NCBI RefSeq assembly: GCF_012928505.1 | Contig: NZ_JABBJN010000007.1 | Span: 1 to 64,000, forward strand | Direction of reading: 5' to 3' | Origin: Achromobacter sp. Bel | GTDB lineage: Bacteria; Pseudomonadota; Gammaproteobacteria; Burkholderiales; Burkholderiaceae_B | Length of the DNA: 64,000 nucleotides | Shown: piece after piece, positions 59,655-64,000 of the stretch | How positions within the stretch are numbered: position 1 is the first letter of the stretch | How the letters are laid out: each line of letters starts with the position of its first letter | Translations under genes and position numbers: made by a program | Notes under the pieces: generated by a model | What the model was told of the DNA's origin: nothing | Databases searched by the model: none | Seen by the model: only the letters and a program-made list of their open reading frames with translations

Positions 59655-62600
59655 GATTGCTTCTCTTTTTGTTGCGTTGCCTGCATGGCGGGGTCTTCAA
59701 CGAGCGGGCCTTCCAGCCAGTCCACTTTCTTCATCTTGCGCAGCACCACGAATTCGTCGCGGTTGGCGCCGACCGTGCCGTAATAGTTGAAGCCGTACGC
59801 CTGCTGCGCGTAGCCGCCGATCATGTGCGTGGGCTTGAGCACCGTGCGCGTGACCGAGTTGTGGATGCCGCCGCGCTTGCCGCTGGTTTCGGCGCCCGGC
59901 ACGTTCACGATCTTTTCCTGCGCGTGGTACATCAGGCACATGCCCACCGGCACGCGCTGGCTGACCACCACCCGCGCGGTCAAGGTGCCGTTGACGTTGA
60001 AGACTTCGACCCAGTCGTTGTCCACCAACCCGGCCTGCCTGGCTTCGGTTTCCGACACCCACACGTGGGGGCCGCCGCGGCTGAGCGTCAGCATGCGGAG
60101 GTTGTCCGAATACGTGCTGTGGATGCCCCATTTCTGGTGCGGCGTCAGCCAGTTCAGGACCAGTTCCTTTTCGCCGTTCGGGTAACGGCCCAGCATGGGC
60201 GCCACCGTCTTGGTGTCGATGGCCGGCTTGTAGACGCAAGAGCCTTCGCCGAAATCCAGCATCCAGCGGTGGTCCTGGTAGAACTGCTGGCGGCCGGTCA
60301 GCGTGCGCCACGGGATCAGTTCGTGAACGTTGGTGTAGCCGGCGTTGTAGCTGACCTCTTCGCTTTCCAGGCCCGACCAGGTGGGGGCCGAAATGATCTT
60401 GCGCGGCTGCGCCTGAACGTCGCGGAAGCGGATCTTGTCGTGCTCGCGGCCGGCGGCCAGGTGCCTGTGGTCGCGTCCGGTGATCTTGCCCAGCGCCTCC
60501 CAGGCCTTGACCGATACGTGGCCGTTGGTCTCGGGCGCGAAGGTCAGGATCATTTCGGCGGCGTCGATGGCGGTATCCAGGCGCGGACGGCCCTGGCTGA
60601 CCCCGGCGTCGGCCACGCTTTCATTGATGCCCGCCAGCTCGTGAACCTCGTGCTCGGTGTTCCAGTTGATGCCCTTGCCGCCGTTGCCCAGCTTGTCCAG
60701 CAAGGGACCGACCGAGGTGAACTTGCGGTAGATGTCGTTGTAGTCGCGTTCGACCACCGTCATCGACGGCGCGGTCTTGCCAGGCACCAGGTCGCATTCG
60801 CCCAGTTTCCAGTCCTTCGGCTCGAAGGCCTGGCCCAGTTCCCCCGGGGTGTCGTGCATCAGGGGCGTCAGCACCAGGTCGCGGCGCTTGCCCAGGTAGG
60901 GCCCGCCGATCTCGCTGAATTTCTTGGCCAGCAGTTTGTAGATCTCCCAGTCGGTCTTGCTCTCCCACAGCGGTTGCACCGCTTCGCTCAAGGGATGAAT
61001 GAAGGGATGCATGTCGGACGTGTTCAGATCGTCCTTCTCGTACCAGGTGGCCGTCGGCAACACGATGTCGCCATACAGGCAGGTGGTGCTCATGCGGAAG
61101 TCCAACACCGTCAGCAGGTCGAGCTTGCCTTCGGCCGCGTCGTCCTGGAAGGTGACTTCCGTGGGCTTGATCGCGTCGCCTTCGTCGCCGAACACCGCGT
61201 TTTGCGTGCCCAGCAGATACTTCAGGAAGTACTCGTGCCCCTTGCCGCTGGAGCCCAGGATGTTGGAGCGCCAGACGAACATGTTGCGCGGGAAGTTCGC
61301 GGGATCGTCCGGGTCTTCGCAAGACATGCGCAACGCGCCGGACTTCAACTGCTCGACGGCATGCGCGATGGGGTCGCGGCCAGCGGCCTCGGCCTGGTCC
61401 ACCACGTCCAGCGGATTGGTGCGCAGTTGCGGGGCCGAGGGCAGCCAGCCCATGCGCTCAGCGCGGGCGTTCAGGTCGATCATGCTGAGTTCGCCGTACT
61501 TGGCGCGGTCGGCGGTCGGGCCCAGAATTTCCTGCACGTTCAGCTTTTCATGGCGCCACTGGCTGGTGTGCGCATAGAAAAAGGAGGTGCCGTTCATCTG
61601 GCGCGGCGGGCGCACCCAGTCCGACCCGAACGCCAGCGGCGCCCAGCCGAACTGCGGCCGCAGCTTTTCCTGGCCCACATAGTGGGCCCAGCCGCCGCCG
61701 CTCTTGCCGACGCAACCGCACATCATCAGCATGTTGATGATGCCCCGGTAGATCATGTCCATGTGATACCAGTGGTTCAGGCCGGCGCCCACGATCACCA
61801 TCGACTTGCCTTCGGTATCGTGCGCATTCTGCGCGAATTCGCGCGCCACCTGGATCACCTGCGCGCGCGGCACGCCCGTGTGCTTTTCCTGCCATGCGGG
61901 CGTGTAGGGCACGTCGTCGTCGAAGGACGTGGCGACATTGCCGCCGCCAAGGCCGCGGTCCAGCCCATAGTTGGCCATCTGCAGGTCATACACGGTGGCG
62001 ACAAGCGCGTCCGTGCCGTCGGCCAGGCGGATGCGGCGCGCCGGCACATTGCGCACCAGCAGTTCGTCGTGTTCGCTGCCGAAGTACGGGAAGCCCACGC
62101 CAACCACGTCGTTGCCCGCGCCGATCAGGCTCAGCGTCGGTTCGATCTCGCGGCCGTTGCCGCCATCTTTGGATTCCAGGTTCCAGCGGCCGACCTTTTC
62201 GCCGCCGTTGACCGCAGCTTCGCCCCAGCGGAAACCGATGCTGCCGTTGGGCGCCACCAGGTCGCCGCTGTGCGCGTCCAGCACCAGCGTCTTCCAGTCG
62301 GGATTGTTCTGCTCGCCCAATGCGCCGTCCAGGTGCGAGGCCCGCAGGAAATGGTCAGGCGCGTAGAAGCCGTCGCGTTCTTTCAACAGGACCAGCATCG
62401 GCATGTCGGTGTAGCGCCGCACATAGTCCTGGAAGTACGGCGACGGGTCTGTCGACAGGTGGAATTCTTTCAGGATCACATGGCCCATGGCCATGGCCAG
62501 CGCGGCGTCGGTGCCCTGCTTGGGCGCCAACCAGATATCGCCGAACTTGACCATTTCGCCGAAGTCGCTGGACACGGCGACCGTCTTGGTGCCCTTGTAG

Positions 62601-63412
62601 CGGACCTCGGTGTAAAAGTGCGCGTCGGGCGTGCGGGTCTGGGGCACGTTCGAACCCCACACCATCAGGTAGGTCGAGTTGTACCAATCAGCCGATTCCG
62701 GCACGTCGGTCTGTTCGCCCCAGATCTGCGGGCTGGCGGGCGGCAGGTCGCAATACCAGTCGTAGAAGCTCAGGCACGCGCCGCCCAGCAGGCTCAAGTA
62801 GCGCGCGCCGGCGGCATAGCTGACCATGGACATGGCGGGGATGGGGGAAAAGCCGATCACGCGGTCGGGGCCGTACTTCTTGATGGTCAGCGCGTTGGCG
62901 GCGGCGATGATCTCGGTGGCCGTGTCCCAATCGGCGCGCACGAAGCCGCCCAGGCCGCGGATGGCCTTGTAGCGCTTGGCGCGAACGGGGTCCTGGCTGA
63001 TCCATTCCCACGCGGCGATGGGGTCCATGGTCTTGCGCGCTTCGCGCCACATTTCCATCAGGCGGCCCCGGATCATCGGGTACTTCACGCGCTGCGCCGA
63101 ATACACGTACCAGCTGTAGGACGCGCCCCGGGGACAGCCACGAGGCTCGTGGTTGGGCAGGTCCGGACGTGTGCGCGGATAGTCGGTCTGCTGCGTTTCC
63201 CAGGTGATCAGACCATTTTTGACGTACACCTTCCACGAGCACGAACCCGTGCAATTCACGCCATGGGTCGAACGCACGACCTTATCGTGCTGCCAGCGCG
63301 AGCGATAGGCGTTTTCCCACTTGCGGTCTTCATTGACCGTTTCGCCGTGGCCGTCCGCGAAGGTGGATTTCACCCGCGACATGAACTTCAGCCGGTCCAG
63401 AAAATGACTCAT
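59651..63412 (-). CDS. narG: Respiratory nitrate reductase alpha subunit (molybdenum)
   Basis: 1253 residues, full length for the family. The FS0 cluster ligands H50, C54, C58 and C93 and the molybdenum ligand D222 (FYDWYCDLPPASP) match the E. coli numbering. The membrane-side cytoplasmic enzyme reduces nitrate to nitrite with bis-MGD. GGAG precedes the ATG. The N-terminus has the vestigial Tat-like RDR-free form usual for NarG. Confidence 0.97.
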   Translation of the reverse strand: MSHFLDRLKFMSRVKSTFADGHGETVNEDRKWENAYRSRWQHDKVVRSTHGVNCTGSCSWKVYVKNGLITWETQQTDYPRTRPDLPNHEPRGCPRGASYSWYVYSAQRVKYPMIRGRLMEMWREARKTMDPIAAWEWISQDPVRAKRYKAIRGLGGFVRADWDTATEIIAAANALTIKKYGPDRVIGFSPIPAMSMVSYAAGARYLSLLGGACLSFYDWYCDLPPASPQIWGEQTDVPESADWYNSTYLMVWGSNVPQTRTPDAHFYTEVRYKGTKTVAVSSDFGEMVKFGDIWLAPKQGTDAALAMAMGHVILKEFHLSTDPSPYFQDYVRRYTDMPMLVLLKERDGFYAPDHFLRASHLDGALGEQNNPDWKTLVLDAHSGDLVAPNGSIGFRWGEAAVNGGEKVGRWNLESKDGGNGREIEPTLSLIGAGNDVVGVGFPYFGSEHDELLVRNVPARRIRLADGTDALVATVYDLQMANYGLDRGLGGGNVATSFDDDVPYTPAWQEKHTGVPRAQVIQVAREFAQNAHDTEGKSMVIVGAGLNHWYHMDMIYRGIINMLMMCGCVGKSGGGWAHYVGQEKLRPQFGWAPLAFGSDWVRPPRQMNGTSFFYAHTSQWRHEKLNVQEILGPTADRAKYGELSMIDLNARAERMGWLPSAPQLRTNPLDVVDQAEAAGRDPIAHAVEQLKSGALRMSCEDPDDPANFPRNMFVWRSNILGSSGKGHEYFLKYLLGTQNAVFGDEGDAIKPTEVTFQDDAAEGKLDLLTVLDFRMSTTCLYGDIVLPTATWYEKDDLNTSDMHPFIHPLSEAVQPLWESKTDWEIYKLLAKKFSEIGGPYLGKRRDLVLTPLMHDTPGELGQAFEPKDWKLGECDLVPGKTAPSMTVVERDYNDIYRKFTSVGPLLDKLGNGGKGINWNTEHEVHELAGINESVADAGVSQGRPRLDTAIDAAEMILTFAPETNGHVSVKAWEALGKITGRDHRHLAAGREHDKIRFRDVQAQPRKIISAPTWSGLESEEVSYNAGYTNVHELIPWRTLTGRQQFYQDHRWMLDFGEGSCVYKPAIDTKTVAPMLGRYPNGEKELVLNWLTPHQKWGIHSTYSDNLRMLTLSRGGPHVWVSETEARQAGLVDNDWVEVFNVNGTLTARVVVSQRVPVGMCLMYHAQEKIVNVPGAETSGKRGGIHNSVTRTVLKPTHMIGGYAQQAYGFNYYGTVGANRDEFVVLRKMKKVDWLEGPLVEDPAMQATQQKEKQS

Positions 63413-63428
63413 TGTGTTTCTCCAAGAA

Positions 63429-63445
63429 CGCCGGCCTGGCCGGCG
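63429..63445. other. GC-rich hairpin in the narK-narG spacer
   Basis: CGCCGGCC-T-GGCCGGCG is a perfect inverted repeat 17-33 bases upstream of the narG ATG, in the probable narG leader. No T-tract follows on the minus strand. It may be an mRNA processing or stability element between narK and narG. Confidence 0.5.
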
Positions 63446-63532
63446 CGTACTGCGATCAATGCCGTTGAAACCACTTTAGGCCCCGCTCTGTCCCCCGCCT
63501 ATTCGCCAGTGGCACAGGCCGGACGCGGCAAA

Positions 63533-63544
63533 GTGACTAGTCAC
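63533..63544. promoter_or_regulatory. Perfect 12-bp palindrome in the narK-narG spacer
   Basis: GTGACTAGTCAC lies 25 bp behind the narK stop and 121 bp before the narG ATG. It could be a binding site for a dimeric regulator or part of a transcript-end structure; nothing in the sequence decides this. Confidence 0.35.
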
Positions 63545-63568
63545 CCCGGCCGCGTGCGCGGCGCGCGT

Positions 63569-64000
63569 TCAGCAAGGCACCGGCGCGTTGCGGCGCGCGT
63601 AGAACCACCAGGTGATCAGCATGCAAGTGGCGTAGAAGCCGATGAAGCAATACAACGCCGCCTGGACGCCGCCCGTCATTTCCAGCGACGTGCCGAAGCT
63701 GCGGGGAATGAAGAAGCCCCCGTAGGCCCCGATGGCGCCCGAAAAGCCCAGCACGGCGGCGGATTCCTTGGCCGCTTCGCTCATGGCCTGCTTCTGGCCC
63801 GCCGCGCCCTTGCCTTGGGCCGCCTGGGTGCGTTCGCGCAGGAAGATCACGGGGATCATGCGGAAGGTGGACCCGTTGCCCAGGCCGGTCAGCGCAAACA
63901 GCACGATGAACATGGCCAGGAAACCGTTGAAGTCGCCGCCTTGGCCGCCCACGGGCAGGAACATCACCACGCCCAGCACCGCGGCGATCATGCCCGCGAA
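63569..64000 (-). CDS. narK: Nitrate/nitrite transporter NarK, C-terminal part (partial at right edge)
   Basis: The reverse frame stays open to base 64000, giving the last 143 residues. Segments such as FALTGLGNGSTFRMIPVIFLRER, the AAVLGFSGAIGAYGGFFIPRSFG nitrate-signature helix and a final ITWWFYARR are those of NarK-type MFS proteins. It lies directly upstream of narGHJI on the same strand, with a 156-bp spacer. Confidence 0.92.
   Translation of the reverse strand, partial: FAGMIAAVLGVVMFLPVGGQGGDFNGFLAMFIVLFALTGLGNGSTFRMIPVIFLRERTQAAQGKGAAGQKQAMSEAAKESAAVLGFSGAIGAYGGFFIPRSFGTSLEMTGGVQAALYCFIGFYATCMLITWWFYARRNAPVPC

Noticed and set aside
63446-63459. FNR box upstream of narG
   Set aside because: Only one half (ATCAA) matches; the other half (CGTAC) does not, so no site is claimed. 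The main nar promoter is more likely upstream of narK, outside the window.

Overview
The window is high-GC, gene-dense proteobacterial DNA. The gene content points to a betaproteobacterium of the Alcaligenaceae (Achromobacter/Bordetella type). It has four stand-alone Bug/TctC-type periplasmic receptors, many LysR and GntR regulators beside small catabolic operons, catR-catB followed by a Bug gene, an ESPR-type autotransporter, and a nitrate-respiration cluster that includes ubiUVT. This assignment is inference from content; there is no rRNA or marker gene here. I saw no tRNA, rRNA, IS element, CRISPR array or prophage.

Layout. 1-4661: the 5' part of a very large autotransporter on the minus strand, running off the left edge and carrying a 1578-bp internal repeat. 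4816-9841: a LysR regulator divergent from a CoA-transferase/oxidoreductase/Bug operon, then an Asp/Glu racemase-like gene. 9996-15565: a leucine-rich-repeat protein, an MFS exporter, two uncharacterised envelope proteins, and a Bacillus Tgl-like transglutaminase preceded by a helically phased array of 11-bp repeats. 15689-21425: LysR and TDT/TehA-type transporter, mug, catR-catB-bug. 21459-28753: two GntR-controlled sugar-acid or amino-acid-type catabolic operons (DapA-like lyase + Bug; IlvD/Edd dehydratase + RraA + Bug), each with clear palindromic operators. 28787-33355: NhaR-like regulator, TerC, Usp, a membrane-anchored Asp-box propeller, an adhesin-E-like protein. 33365-39064: a five-gene NitT/TauT ABC operon with a flavin acyl-CoA-dehydrogenase-like enzyme and an AhpD-like protein, facing an AraC regulator. 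39085-45092: metY, a class V aminotransferase, and an amino-acid ABC system whose two permeases are fused into one chain. 45122-48544: an MHS transporter, an acetylpolyamine amidohydrolase and a LysR regulator.

48699-64000 is one unidirectional block for anaerobic nitrate respiration: narK (partial), narG-narH-narJ-narI, a PpiC foldase, moaA, a beta-carbonic anhydrase, mobB, narX-narL and ubiU-ubiV-ubiT. It combines nitrate uptake, the respiratory enzyme and its chaperones, molybdenum cofactor synthesis, nitrate sensing, and the oxygen-independent hydroxylases that make ubiquinone, the quinol oxidised by NarI. A candidate FNR/Anr promoter lies in front of ubiU.

The points most worth a second look are the transglutaminase with its repeat array, the fused permease without an ATPase, the two-hairpin terminator between paired GntR operators, the ubiU promoter that predicts a near-leaderless mRNA, and the long-period duplication in the autotransporter. 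All readings come from manual translation and motif recognition; no database search was run.
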